From: Eledone cirrhosa
Taxonomy: Eukaryota; Mollusca; Cephalopoda; Octopoda; Eledonidae
NCBI GenBank assembly: GCA_964016885.1
Contig: OZ024742.1
Coordinates: 355,925,882-355,989,881 of the forward strand
Length of the DNA: 64,000 bases
Reading direction: 5' to 3'
In this document: positions 1-12,639 of the stretch, in pieces
How positions within the stretch are numbered: position 1 is the stretch's first letter
How the letters are laid out: the number at the start of each line of letters is the position of its first letter
Notes under the pieces: model-generated
Database searches by the model: none
What the model saw: only the letters and a program-made list of their open reading frames with translations
What the model was told of the DNA's origin: nothing
Position numbers and translations under genes: made by a program

Positions 1-1
1 A

Positions 2-835
2 ACACCAAACCACACTTACTACCATAGTATGCACACCAGTAAACCAACAAACAAAACTAATAGAAAGCGATGCAAAGAGTACTTATGGTATAACCCCGAA
101 TACAATAGCTCCATTAGTACAAATTTACCAGTACTCTTCTTTAAAATAATTAAAAGACATTTTCCCACATCACACAAATACCACAAAATCCTAAACCCTA
201 CCACTATAAGACTGTCATACTCTACAGCGTTAAACCTTGAACAACACATAAAAAAGATCAATACTAGAAGGTTAAACGAAAACACTAAGAACTTAAGTAC
301 AAAGAACTCAAAAAAAACAGTAGACAATACACTACAGAACATAAATAAACCACACCTAAGTTCGTCCGCAATACTACTCCAGAGAAAACCCAACGTACAC
401 AACTGTAACTGCACCTATCCTAACAACTGCCCCCTCGGCAATAACTGCCTGGAAAAAAATATTATTTATAAGTGTACCATTAAATCCGGAGGCAACGAGT
501 GGTATTACGTGGGATCAACGGCAACATCGTTTAAATCTCGATTGTATAGGCATTCTTACTCAATAAAACACCAGAGCCAAAGAAATGTAACAACTTTAGC
601 AGAAAAAGCTTGGACGCTCAGGGATAGCAATCAAAAGTTTACCCTAAAATGGGAAAAATTAGCTAAAACCCAAAGCTTTTCCAGGAGCCAAAATTTCTGC
701 AAATTGTGTAATCTTGAGATTTATTACATAATCACACACAAGAAGAAACTGCTGAATAACAGAATTGAACGGACATTATTCTGCCGTCACAGAACTAAAA
801 CCCTTTTTTCCCACTACAAGCCGAATATTACATAA
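2..835 (+). CDS. Penelope-like element, C-terminal GIY-YIG part (partial at window edge)
   Basis: C-terminal part of a retroelement polyprotein whose frame is open to the window start, so the RT domain lies outside. A family linker segment comes first (WYNPEYNSSISTNLP; compare FNPPYNQDVSTNIP in the element at 62.6-64 kb). A cysteine cluster (CNCTYPNNCPLGNNC) follows, then a GIY-YIG nuclease: IIYKC as the GIY strand, YYVGS near 503-517 as the YIG strand, and SRLYRH with the likely catalytic Arg. The C-terminus has CKLC, as in relatives. The frame has no internal stop and ends at a TAA. In this class the nuclease nicks target DNA for target-primed reverse transcription. The ATG at 29 is probably internal. 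Whether this copy is intact upstream cannot be seen. Confidence 0.72.
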   Translation, partial: TPNHTYYHSMHTSKPTNKTNRKRCKEYLWYNPEYNSSISTNLPVLFFKIIKRHFPTSHKYHKILNPTTIRLSYSTALNLEQHIKKINTRRLNENTKNLSTKNSKKTVDNTLQNINKPHLSSSAILLQRKPNVHNCNCTYPNNCPLGNNCLEKNIIYKCTIKSGGNEWYYVGSTATSFKSRLYRHSYSIKHQSQRNVTTLAEKAWTLRDSNQKFTLKWEKLAKTQSFSRSQNFCKLCNLEIYYIITHKKKLLNNRIERTLFCRHRTKTLFSHYKPNIT

Positions 836-1004
836 AAGAGGGACATCCCCCAACTATATAAACCTTAATCTAGTTAGAAAAATATAAAAACAATCTCTTC
901 TCAACATATATTAATAACCTTAAATTACCATACTAATAATGAAAAGATATGCTGATGAGAATAGGTACAGATATGCGATAATGAATGTGTCTAAAAACGT
1001 CCAT

Positions 1005-1148
1005 AAGTATGTATATATATGTGAAAATGTATATAAATAAGTAAATATATATATATGTTTGATGTGTATAGTTAGATGTAAGTGTATTCATGTATTAAAG
1101 TGCTTATATATATATATATATATGTGTGTATGTGTATGTATGTGTATG

Positions 1149-1211
<63 letters not shown>

Positions 1212-1500
1212 GTGTGTATATATATATATATATGTGTATGTATGTATGTGTATATGGATGTGTATGTATGTGTATGTGTGTACACATGGACTAGAGTATG
1301 TATGTATATATGTGTGTGTCTATACGTGTGTATATAAAGATAAGTTGAGTATGAAAATGTATACACATGAGCGCGTATGTATGTACATGAATACATGTGT
1401 GTATATATATGTGTATGCATGTGTATATATATGTAAGTATGAATATGTGAATTGTGAGTATATGTATTTTGTAGAGGTGTGCAAATATATTTGTGTGTGA
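1005..1500. repeat. TA/TGTA/TGTGTA microsatellite
   Basis: Degenerate (TA)n with interspersed TGTA and TGTG steps. It yields Tyr/Ile/Cys-rich spurious frames on both strands; no coding signal. Confidence 0.9.
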
Positions 1501-1799
1501 ATGCGTGGGTGAAAGGATACGTACACTTGAAAGAAAAATTTAAGTCTGAATGTTAATTAAGTGCAAACACAAAACCAACCACGCATATCTTTACTATCTC
1601 TAATCCTTCTATAGATTTAGAAAAATAACCAATAATATATTCTATAAAAAATGTCAAAACAACAGATGGGAATCTAATTACTCACTGCCACCAAGAATTC
1701 TCACTGCTATCGAAAAACCACTCCTTCAACTATTCTTCTAACAACTTCACCCCTCCCTCCTAATATTCTCTATAAAAACTAAATAGGTCCTCAGTAATA

Positions 1800-1916
1800 T
1801 TATTCTGATGAAATGACAGTAAATAATAACATTGAAATATTGAATGTCTGCATAACTAAAAGTTTGTAGATAGCTGTTTTAGGTTATGTAACTGTTATAG
1901 AAACACGTGTCAATAA
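1800..1916 (+). ncRNA. Hammerhead-like ribozyme with long stem II (PLE 3' end)
   Basis: By hand folding: stem I TTATT (1800-1804) pairs with AATAA (1912-1916). The core is CTGATGA (1805-1811). Stem II ATGACAG (1813-1819) pairs with CTGTTAT (1892-1898) through seven pairs including one G-U, enclosing a loop of about 72 nt. GAAA is at 1900-1903. Stem III is the self-complementary ACACGTGT, and the predicted cleavage site follows C1911. Positions 10.1 and 11.1 are both A, not the usual G-C pair. Same strand as the PLE coding region upstream. Strong fold, activity untested. Confidence 0.6.
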
Positions 1917-1950
1917 ATTCCTTTCAACTAAACTGTATCCATTCAAATCT

Positions 1951-1953
<3 letters not shown>

Positions 1954-1989
<36 letters not shown>
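1954..1989. repeat. (TA)n tract
   Basis: Pure TA dinucleotide tract directly after the PLE terminal region. Confidence 0.95.
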
Positions 1990-1992
<3 letters not shown>

Positions 1993-2660
1993 CAGGAAAG
2001 AAGAGTGATGCGCTTTGGTATACAAAAAAGGTTTTTAATCTCATTGCTCACAATTGTTTCTCTGAACTGGTAGGTCTATAGATTGCTACCCGTCTGTTTT
2101 CGCGTCATTCGATCACTATACATAGTTGTAACCAGGCAATTCATCAGAGCTTGCGAGAATGAAGGGAATATGCAGGCATGGCTTCTATCTATAGTAATGA
2201 CATTCAATCAGAACAATAACAACAATACTAACAATGCTAGCAATAAATTATTTGAAATAATCACAACATCAATCTAAGTAAGCAATATAGTATATTTACG
2301 ATTTTAGCGTGTAAAACTAGCTGACATGAGGCAGATGTATGAAATTGACGTGTAAAAGCTGTTATGGGGTGTATTATATATACTGTAGAGATAAGCCGGT
2401 GGCTTTAAACAATGTACAATTTACTTTACAGTAGGTCTGGTGACCGTAAGAATTATTTATTATCTGACAGATAAAATATTTATCATTGTAGTGAGGATAG
2501 TAATATTTGTGGTGTGAAGTGGATTCAGTATTTATGTGGTCTATATTAGATGAAGGGATTGTTAGTTCGAATCATGGGGTTGTTTAGCTTTCACATCATC
2601 AATAACATACATGTATAAGATAACATTAACAGAGTGGCAATATAATAGGCTCCGTTAATT
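1990..2660. other. Unassigned AT-rich sequence
   Basis: No gene recognised. On the minus strand around 2040-2150 there is CTGATGA followed about 45 nt later by GCGAAAAC. This loosely resembles the motif at 38.1 kb, but I could not build a convincing stem II. Confidence 0.4.
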
Positions 2661-2664
2661 TATC

Positions 2665-2912
<248 letters not shown>

Positions 2913-3298
2913 ACTTGACGATGAGCATCGTAGTTGTTCAATAAAATGATTGAATAATACAAACGATGTTTTAATATCTAGATTCATTATTTGTGTATAT
3001 ATAATATATACAAAGCTTATAAATAAATTTACAGTTTAATAACATAGCAAATATGTTTTAAATATATACATAAAGAAAATTACAAATGCTTAAATAACAT
3101 TATAAATTGATCGCGATTCTTTCAGAAGGATATATTCTGTTAATGTTGCAATATTAAAGAAAATATAAGTATATATACATGCATATATTTATTCGACTAA
3201 GGAAAGTTGGTTGATTGAAAATCTGCCGACACATTCATAAGAGATGACAAACACTCAACAGTTTATGTTTATCCGGTTTATTTATTATAATAATAAAC

Positions 3299-3557
3299 AA
3301 GAAAGACGGTATCATATGCCACACACTATTTATTTTATTATGCGTATTTCAAGGCTTATTTCATTTGCATAACATCTGCCCTAGGTGTTCTCATATCAAC
3401 GGATATCAACGGATATCTCATATCAACGGATATTTACATCTTGCATGGATTTTTGTCTGAAGAAAATATGTAGGGCAGATATTATACAAATGTCATATGT
3501 CCTCCAAATAAGTATAATAAAATAAATAAGGATGAACAGTGATACCGTCTTTCTTTT
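3299..3557. repeat. Foldback element with imperfect inverted arms of about 90 bp
   Basis: The left arm begins aagaaagacggtatca and the right arm ends tgataccgtctttctt. The similarity continues inward past a shared ttatttattttattat block to a shared tctgcccta block. The loop has a short tandem repeat of atatcaacgg. No open frame. It abuts a (TA)n array on the right, like several other foldbacks here. Confidence 0.6.
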
Positions 3558-3561
3558 TCCT

Positions 3562-3765
<204 letters not shown>

Positions 3766-3845
3766 AATAATTGTTTCTACTTTTTGGCACAAGGCCAACA
3801 ATTAATCCAGTGTATTACTGGTACGTTATTTTTATCGACACTACT
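3766..3845 (-). repeat. tRNA-Lys-type SINE fragment
   Basis: Carries the conserved block tttggcacaaggcc followed by a tattactggtac variant and ttatcgac. This is the antisense of the SINE body seen complete near 8.0 and 28.2 kb. The tRNA-like head is missing. Confidence 0.75.
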
Positions 3846-4163
3846 TTATATCCATGTAGGAGAACCCCTACCGATGCGCTGAACGAGTGTGACTTTTTAG
3901 TCCAGCCAACGACTTGAAAACTCTGGTACAAACTCTACACTTGTCACAATTATTGACACATAGTGCTGGGCCCATGGTACCATGTGATGACAAGTGCAGA
4001 GAGATCTCCAGATATAAAGCAATGCCTGTGCCGTGAAGCTTTTATAGTGAGCAAAGGCACTGCACAAAGCCAGTGCCACTCTCTTAACCAAGATGATATT
4101 TACCAAAAAGAAGAACAAGTCAACATCATTGGATACCATCAGGGTTGCAGGTGTTATATCAGT
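3846..4163. other. Unassigned sequence upstream of the R2-like LINE
   Basis: No protein homology recognised. It may be 5' sequence of the LINE or older repeat debris. Confidence 0.3.
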
Positions 4164-4265
4164 ATGTATATACATACATACATACATACATACATACATA
4201 CATACATACATACATACATACATACATACATACATACATACATACGTACATACATACATACATAT
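4164..4265. repeat. (CATA)n microsatellite
   Basis: About 25 CATA units with one CGTA variant, ending a few bases before the FFVDD motif of the LINE relic. Confidence 0.95.
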
Positions 4266-5860
4266 TAGTTCTTTGTGGACGATATGAAACTCTATGCCAA
4301 GAACATGGATGGGTTGAAGACAAATCTTGACCTGGTTACAACGTTCTCAAAGGAATGGAGTTTGGCCAGGATAAATGCTCATACAGACTGTAAAGCGGGG
4401 AAAAACAGCAACCCAATCTAGCAACATTGTCATCAATGGTCTAACTGTTTCACCGATATCTGATGAGGACTGCTACAGATACCTGGGGATAGATAAGAAC
4501 ATATCCTATAATGGTATCTGTAATAAAGAGCGCGTAACCAGGGAAAACTACACCCGATTAAGAAAGATCTGGTCATCGGAGCTCTCTGCGCAAAACAAAA
4601 CAGTGGCTCACAATGTGTTTGCTGTGTCTGTCCTAACACCAACGTTTGGAATACTCAATTGGACGATAGATGAAATCCGAGCAGTTGATGTTGGAACTCA
4701 AAAAATACTGAGCAACACCGGAAACTTCCACATCAACAGTGACATAGACCGCCTTTACTTGAAACGTAAGCAGGGAGGCAGAGGCCTAACATCAGTCCAG
4801 ACAGCATTTGAATGTCGCATCATATCTCTCCGACAACATCTACGAACCTCGAAGCGTAGGAGCCCGCTTCTCGAGCAAGTCTATCTGCATGAAACAGATA
4901 AGATCATGAGAGTTGGGAAGGAACTCCTTGAGAGATATTCCCTGTGATAATCAAAGACTCACATCCAGGGATGTCGCTCAGCAGTATCGCAGTGAATCCA
5001 TGGATGAAAAACTGCATGCCTATCAGCAAAAAATCATGCATGGATATGTTGCGAGGAAGCTCCAAATTTAGAGTAATATAGATAAGGAAAGTAGTCTATC
5101 TTGGACCAACAACCGCTATAATATCTCACACTTTGAAGGATACGCTTTTGCAATCCAAGAACAGGAGATTAGCACGAAATACCTTATTCACAAAAGAGAT
5201 AGGGATGCAGGCAAAACACCTAGATGTGATAACAAGTGCAGACTCTGCAGAACTAACATCGAGGATATCACCCCTGTCATCAGCAGCTGCCCAAAGATGT
5301 CATCGCGGTACTATCTACCTATGAGGCATGATGTAGTGGCCAAAACACTGTACAATGCAGTTCGTAAAAAAGATAGCCCCGATAATAAACATATCAAAAG
5401 CTACAACAATGTGGAAGACATCCATGTACATATTATTAAAGAGTACTGGTGGAATGTTCCAGTAAAAACCCCAATAAAATGCAGGCATAACAGACCAGAT
5501 ATTATGATATGGGACAGGGAGAAGAAATCATGCACAGTAGTGGAAATTAGCTGCCCAGCAGATGCCAACATAATATCAAAGATTAGTGAAAAGGAGAATA
5601 TTTATGCAGAACTGATGAGAAATTTGCAGATACTCCACCCTGATTACACCTTCAGATTTATGCCTGTGATTATTGGGGCACTGGGATATGTTAGTAACTG
5701 CCTCAATACAAATCTTGAGAAGCTAGGCTTCACAGGAACAGAAAGAACACAACTAGTTAGGAAATTACAAGTACAATCCATTAATGGAACAGTAAAAATA
5801 TGTAAAACATTCCAAAAATGTTGCATTAATAACTGCATATACACATGTACAGATACAAAG
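4266..5860 (+). pseudogene. R2-like LINE: RT C-terminus and restriction-like endonuclease
   Basis: Three frames cover the 3' half of a non-LTR retrotransposon. FFVDD at 4269-4283 is the RT catalytic motif. A frame change near 4380-4400 leads into the thumb region, which contains YLGID and the signature KRKQGGRGL (4375-4947). A second shift near 4946 opens the third frame with one TAG at 5069. It encodes a knuckle (CRLC ... ISSCP, where the expected His is Pro) and a PD-(D/E)xK endonuclease: RPDIMIWD (Asp at 5498) and VVEISCP (Glu at 5543). Such elements nick a target and copy their RNA there. The upstream RT is replaced by a CATA array, so the copy is dead. Insertion target unknown. Confidence 0.8.
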
Positions 5861-6061
5861 CATATACACATGCACACATACAACTCAAAACATACACATC
5901 CACACATACAATAACATCCATATCTACACATGCATGCATACATACATATCTACCTAGTTGATGTTGTGTAAATTCCAATGAGAAAGTCTTGTGTCTATGT
6001 TAGAAACCGACTCTCTCTCTATTGGTAAAAGTTTGTGAAATTATAAAACCAGAAGAACATA
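5861..6061. other. CATA-rich flank of the LINE relic
   Basis: CACA/CATA-rich sequence followed by unassigned bases; no gene. Confidence 0.5.
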
Positions 6062-6330
<269 letters not shown>

Positions 6331-7854
6331 CTTAATTATTCGTGTAATGCGACTCCTGTAACATAACTCATACCTCAGACTGAAAGTTTTTAATGTCAAC
6401 ACTTTTTAATAATTATTTGATATTATTTACCATTTTCTTATCTTTTGTTGTTTCTTCTTTTCTCTTGCGTTTATTGACACTTGCGCTATTCCATGGAGGA
6501 AAATAGGCGCTGAACTTTTCCTTTTGAAAGAATAATGTGATTTGTCACGTGATTTTGCTCACGTGATATTACCTCTATGTATTTTTTCCTTGTAAGTTCG
6601 GAAAAATGATAAACTGGAATAATTCTAAAATCGGGAAAATTGTTTATATCACTCAAATGATGCTATTGCATTAAGCATCCTTTTAACACTTCCACTATCG
6701 ATGGAAAATGGTAAGAGTAGTTTCTCAAAGCTGAAGCTTATAACATTTTACATTCATTCTACAATCTTGCAAGAGAGTTTTGTTGACTTACATTTTAAAC
6801 GATAATAAAGCGATTATTAATCATTGAAAGACTCAAAATAATAATACTATTGAATATTTGTACTTAGTTCGGTTAAGAGTATACTATTTTCCATTGCCGG
6901 GGGTATACTCTTAAGCGGACTCGACTGTATTCAGTTTCATTTTGACTTCGATGCAGATGACTAACAAAGTAGATTTTCTTCTTGATGTTCATATTCCATT
7001 ATTCGGGCCACGTGTGAATTTTATGATATACATAGGAATGTTCACTAAAATCTAATATACTAAATTTTAGGTCTTAACATTCCCTCTCTCATTCACTTTC
7101 TGTTGATTATTGTGTTTTGGTATAAGATTAGCTGAATGTTTTATTTTTCCCAATACATGTCATGCTTGTTAAACTATTTTTATATTACTGTGGCTTCGTA
7201 AGCAATATTTCATAAAACCTACAGATAGTAAATATTATAAAACAGGATTTTGTTGCAGTAAAGTATTCATTCATGAGTGTTACTCTAAAACTCTCAGAAT
7301 ACACAACATAGTACCTCAATGTGTAGTTCATCTCTTCGATAGTGAACAAATAATTACCAGTAGTATTATTTGCACTTTCAAGTATAGAGAAAATAAAATT
7401 TTTACACGACAAATTGAAGACTGAAACATAAATATTTTGTGTTTCTGTAAAAAGAAAGAAATCTGCTTATTTTGTGTGTATACAGTGCCACAAGAATACA
7501 AACATGCTGAATTTATATTTGTCTATGTTTGTAGCAAAACGAAAACCAAAACCCACTGGAATGAGTCACAAGTAGTCATATGGCAAATTAGCATCCATGA
7601 TTTTCACAGAATTATTTCACGTGGATATGACTCTAGTCTTACACCAGTACTTTTCCAAAAATGGTGGCATCTATTTCCGAATAGACAATTACGCGTGTCC
7701 CTCACCATCCTCCGATGAAACGCTTTCTATTTTCTGCCCAGTGGGGCCGAGGGGCAGTCAGCATGTGCACCCGCATTTGCTTCTAATAGTGTGAGATGGG
7801 GAGAGTGAAAGAGAAATGGCAGTGAGTAAAATACTTATTTACTTATTTATTTGT
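6331..7854. other. Unassigned AT-rich sequence
   Basis: Non-repetitive-looking sequence without a credible exon or recognised repeat. Short open frames have no domain signal. Confidence 0.5.
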
Positions 7855-7950
7855 ATTTAAGTCACAAAACCAGCAATTTTGGGATTAGGGCGAAGTTGAT
7901 TAAATCAACCTCACTACTTGACTAGTAAATTATTTTATTGATTTTTTAAA
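7855..7950 (-). repeat. Partial tRNA-Lys-type SINE
   Basis: Degenerate body: cacaaaaccagcaatttt then attaaatcaacctcacta, matching the shared central block of the family in antisense. Confidence 0.5.
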
Positions 7951-8020
7951 TATTAATCAATTTATTTATCATAAAAACTGTATAAACATGATGTTATTTA
8001 CAGTAACAATAATAATAATA

Positions 8021-8215
8021 ATAATTGTTTCTACTTTTGGCACAAGGCCAGCAATTATCCCAGTACATTACTGGTACTTCATTTTATCGACCCCAGAAGG
8101 AAGAAAGGGAAAGTTAACATCGGCGGGATTGAACTCAGTCCGTAAAGGGACGTAACTCTGTGCTGCAAAGCATGGCGTCCGACCCTCTACCGATACTGCC
8201 AACAATAATAACAAC
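8021..8215 (-). repeat. tRNA-Lys-type SINE
   Basis: Nearly full antisense copy. It has the 3' body (ttggcacaaggccagc, cattactggtac), then a variant of the cgacccc...aagg linker and the tRNA-related half with box-B-like gattgaactcag. It ends at ccgatactgcc, the antisense of the tRNA 5' end. Pol III-type non-autonomous retroposon. Confidence 0.85.
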
Positions 8216-8224
8216 TATAATAAT

Positions 8225-8460
8225 AAAAAAAGTGATGGAAAGAAATAATAGGGAAATAAAGAGAAAAAAGTGAGGAAGAAAGAAGAAAAATAGCGAGAAA
8301 GCGATGGGATGGCAAGAGGGCAGAAGTGCTGCACCCCACGAACAAGACACCAAAAGCATTCCCACAGACAAAGGCCAGTGCACCCGCTGCAACAGCCACC
8401 CCTACTCGCGGGGCCCCCATGTTCTATGTTTTGTGTTCTATGTGTGTCTGTCTATACATA
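8225..8460. repeat. Dispersed repeat, family Z copy 1
   Basis: Shares a block around ccagtgcacccgctgcaaca and agccacccc with 59035-59225, with a purine-rich stretch upstream in both. Family not identified. Confidence 0.45.
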
Positions 8461-8639
8461 TACACCAGGTCCAAACACAAAGGAACCAAACTCCCACTGT
8501 CACTGCCTCCGTCTCTCCCACTCTCCCCATACCTCACTATTATCAGTAATTAGTGGCCACGCGTTTCCCCAGAGGATGGTGAGGGATAACCACTGGAAGA
8601 GCCATTCCAGACGCGAGGCTAGTTAATATGGACACACTA

Positions 8640-9333
8640 CCAATCTGTTAAAAGAACAATACTCTATTCACTTCTACTTCTCTCCTATCGAGATGAAACA
8701 ATAATCATATGATGCTATCATTTAGAAGAATGGATATAAATTTTATTTTTCCTTTTATCCGCTCATGATCTGTTATCAAGCACTTGTCAGTGCTTAATCA
8801 ATTAATTCTTTCATTTGAAATAGAAAGCAAGCAAAATACAAAAAAAAACAGTAACAATTATAAAATTAAAATGATGAAATAAAACCAGTAACATAAAGAC
8901 AAAAGAGCCATTTAACCGTCTACAAAAGAAACTATGTTCAAACTTGCAATGAGACTAATTACACGAGGATAATACAAATTGTTAATTTCTACAGCATTTA
9001 GCTATACTTTAGTAAAATATCTCTGATTAATGCTTTATCTATGAATTGTGGAATTCTACATCTTGTGGTTAGTAACACAATACTTTGCTGGATGTCCTTT
9101 TAATAACTTTCATGATCGATTTATATCCAATGTGCGCTGTCATTCTTTAGTTTGAACTCGATGGAAAATATCCCTGAAAATAAATATATTATACATTGGT
9201 AACTGTTTTTCTGAACAGTCACATCAATTGTATTAATGATTCATATCCCCAGTGAACACTGAGGGAAAGATATATAGTCTCTGTAAGGTTTAGAATGATT
9301 TCTCTAATTGATTGTCATATTTCATAAATGCTA
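8640..9333. other. Unassigned AT-rich sequence
   Basis: Nothing recognised on either strand. Confidence 0.5.
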
Positions 9334-9613
<280 letters not shown>

Positions 9614-9855
9614 CGTTTCTGAATTTGTTTAGCAAGATTCTTTATCTGAAAACGTGTGTTGAAACCGATATTGTTATACTTTGGGAGGATCATGTTGCCA
9701 ATAAGAAACACACGCACCAGTGCTTTCACTTCAATTTATTATAAATTTCCGGTTGGTTGGTTCCATAACCGGATGGTTGTTCATATATTGTCAAAGTTCT
9801 TTCTTTTGTATTTTTGGTTAGGAGGTGCCTACTGACTGTAGGTCTCGTTTTGTAC

Positions 9856-12605
9856 TTAGGCAAGTTGGGTGTTCTGTATTACTGTGAAGCGCCAAAGATC
9901 TCGGTCCAATGACATTGTCTTAGAGAGGTGTAAGTGTGTAAGGTCGGAATTTATCAGATCGTCCCAGGTTTTTCTGGGTCTGCCTACTCCGTAGCTTCCA
10001 TATATTTTGATCGCCCTGCACTTTTTTATACAGCCGTCATCTTTCATGCGCATCACGTGACCATACCAACGTAGTCTTCTCTCGAGTAAACAACATCTGA
10101 TCCCTCTTATTCCTAATTTCTCACTTAGTTCATTTATGCTTTGCCGTTCACATATATTACTATTACACATCCAACGGAGCATGCAAGCTTCGTTCCTCTC
10201 CAGTCTGCGCAGATCCTCTGCACACAATGCCCATGTCTCACTGCCATGTAACATTGCTATTCGTATGCAGACATCATACAGTCTGCCTTTCATTTTTAGG
10301 GAGAAACCTTTAGCGGCCAATAGTGGTATAAGCTGTCTGAACTTTTTCCATTCCGTTCTGACTCTAGCTACTGTACTTTCAGAGCACCCACCACCACTGC
10401 TGATTTTGTCACCCATATAACGGAAGATGTCCACTATTTCTATAGAACAATCTGGGCAATGGAAGGAGCTAGTATCCTGTGGGAACTTGCTACTACTTAT
10501 TGCACTTGATCCCACTATATCTTTTATACACGCATACTTTGCATTTTGGACATAAAATGTAGTTTCTGCCTACTCCTTTCCTACACACTGAGCATGGCCA
10601 TTTCCCAGAGGGGACCAGTGCCCTATTTTCCTCCCTACATACTAGAACTTTAGTCTTAGACAATTTAATTTTAAGGCCTTTTGATTCTAGTCTATGCTTC
10701 CAAGTTTGGAATTTCTTCTCTAGTTCAGCCATTGACTCAGCTATGAGCGTTATATCATCTGCGTATAGAAGTTCCCATGGGCAGCCGCTCTTGAACTCCT
10801 CTGTTATATCCTGAAGGGCAATAATAAATAGGAGGGGGCTAAAAACAAAGCCCTGATAAACACCGACTTTTACGCTAAATTCTTCAATATATTCATTGTT
10901 AATTCTAACCTTGCTGACTGTTTCTTTATACATGGCTTGTATAGCTCTCACGAGTCATTCATCAACACTTAATTTTCTAAGAACCCACTAGATAATGGAG
11001 CGGGGGACTCTGTCAAAGGCTTTCTCCAAGTCAACAAAAGCTAAGTATAGGGGTTTACTTTTAGCTAGGTACTTATCTGTAGTTGTCGTACAAGGAAAAG
11101 AGCGTCTGTGGTACTTTTACCTGACACAAACCCAAATTGCATTTCATCTAGGTCAATTCGCTCTCTGATTAGATGCCCTATAACTTTTTCTGTGACCTTC
11201 ATGACCTGGTCAATTAATTTAGTTTCCTCTATCTAGAGCATCTCCTTTACCCTTGTAGCAGTTAATGATGATGCTGCTACGCCAGTCATTTGGTATAACC
11301 CCATTCTGTATGAGTTGGTTTACTATCCGGGAGACCACAGTGTGTCCCACCGATCCAGATGCTTTCAGCATTTCAGCAAATATCTCCGATAGCCCAGCTG
11401 CTTTGCTTATTTTCATATTTTGATTGCCTTACTTATTATACTACCTTCAACTTGCATGCTGGTCCCTCTATTGGATCAATTTGTAGCCTCTCGTAGTGAC
11501 ACTTCCAAGCTACCCTCTTATCAGTATCAGTGACGGCAAGTATACCATCATCATTACGGACACTCTTCTCCCCGACAATATCACGGTTTTCCTTGACACA
11601 TTGTCTAGCAATCCTGAAGACCTCACGTTTTTGGTCCTCGCGTTGTAGAACATGCTTGAACTTTCTTTCCTCTTTTCTTGCAAGGTACATTTGTCTCCTA
11701 GCTTCCTTCCTGGCCACTTGATAGTGTTCTCTACATCCTCCATCCTGCCATACTTTCCAAGCTTGCTTTTTGGTCTAGATTGACTCCTCCAACTTATTGT
11801 TCCACCACCATGTTACTCTCCTCCTGCCTATAGGTCTGCTCCAGCCACAGATTTCATCTGTCGCCTTCAGCAGGTTAACTTTCAAGAATTCCCACTGTTC
11901 CTCTATATTGCACGTCTCTAATTGCTCTTCCTTACTGTCAAAGCATCAAGTAATATGCTTTTAAATTTGTTACTGGTGTGGGGTCCTTTAAATTCCATAT
12001 TCTTCTTCTCGGGGTACTCCCCCTCTGTTGTCCAGTACGTCTCGTCTTGACTATGAGGTCACTAACTATGAGGCTATGTCGGGAGGTGCATTCTTCGCGG
12101 GGGAGGGATTTAGTGTTTACAACCGACACTTTGTCACGTCTTCTGGTAAGGATATAATCTATCTGGCTGGTGTGTTCCCCTGATCTATAGGTGATCAAGT
12201 GATTGTCTCGCTTTTTGAAGTTTGTGTTGCAGATAGTTAGGTTATTTGCGTCACAGAATTCTGAAGCCTTCTTCATTTCTGGTACCAAACCCATAGCCTC
12301 CATGGATTCCGTCATAGCCATCACAATGTTGTCCAACATGACCATTTAGGTCGCCAGCAATAATTATGTAGTCACTATCGGTTGGTTGGGAGGTGGTGAG
12401 CATTAGCGACTCATAGAATCTGTCTTTTATAACGCCAGGCAGTCCAGATAGGGGTGCGAAAGCGGATATTATTGTCACAGTAGTTCTATTTAGGACAAGT
12501 TTTATTTTGATTATTCTGTCGTTCATTCTTTTTACGTCGATTACCTTATCTACCCATTTTCTGCTAACATAATTCCTAGTCAACACAGCCCATTTTCATT
12601 TCCCA
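9856..12605 (-). pseudogene. RTE-like LINE with APE endonuclease, RT and a zinc-binding segment
   Basis: Order on the minus strand: APE endonuclease (GDLNGHVG near 12350; SQIDYILTR near 12150; TSRHSLIVSD), linker, then RT. RT finger: IPNDWRSSIIINCYKGKG. Motif 2 region: QFGFVSGKSTTDALF. Motif A: FVDLEKAFDRVPR near 11020, followed by in-frame TAG and TGA where Trp codons would be expected. YADD lies near 10760. A segment with CSVC, CPKCKVCVYKRYSGIKC and later FHCPDC follows, a likely zinc-binding insert, then the C-terminal RLERNEACMLRWMC and GRPRKTWDD. At least one frameshift (near 10500) and several stops kill it, and the endonuclease N-terminus is missing. Clade assignment (RTE-like) is by motif only. 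Confidence 0.85.
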
Positions 12606-12639
12606 CCCAGAAAAGTTTATAGCATTTCAATTTTAATCG

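Larger units (their letters stand above)
836..1953 (+). other. 3' non-coding region of the same PLE
   Basis: AT-rich sequence between the GIY-YIG stop codon and a (TA)n tract. It is filled by a long TA/TGTA microsatellite and ends with a hammerhead-type motif on the coding strand, as in the other PLEs of the window. The far boundary is inferred from the (TA)n tract. Confidence 0.5.

Noticed and set aside
945..1000. CTGATGA near 951 as a second hammerhead in the first PLE
   Set aside because: No GAAA follows at a usable distance (GATAATG instead) and no stem II could be formed.
1059..1500. Long Tyr/Ile/Cys open frames on both strands (also at 2.6, 3.5, 6.0, 24.3, 39.2, 41.4 kb)
   Set aside because: They are translations of (TA)n and (TGTA)n microsatellites with no composition or domain signal of a protein.
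8135..8626. Overlapping frames near 8.3-8.6 kb as a gene
   Set aside because: Several frames on both strands overlap a SINE and a dispersed repeat; none has domain content.
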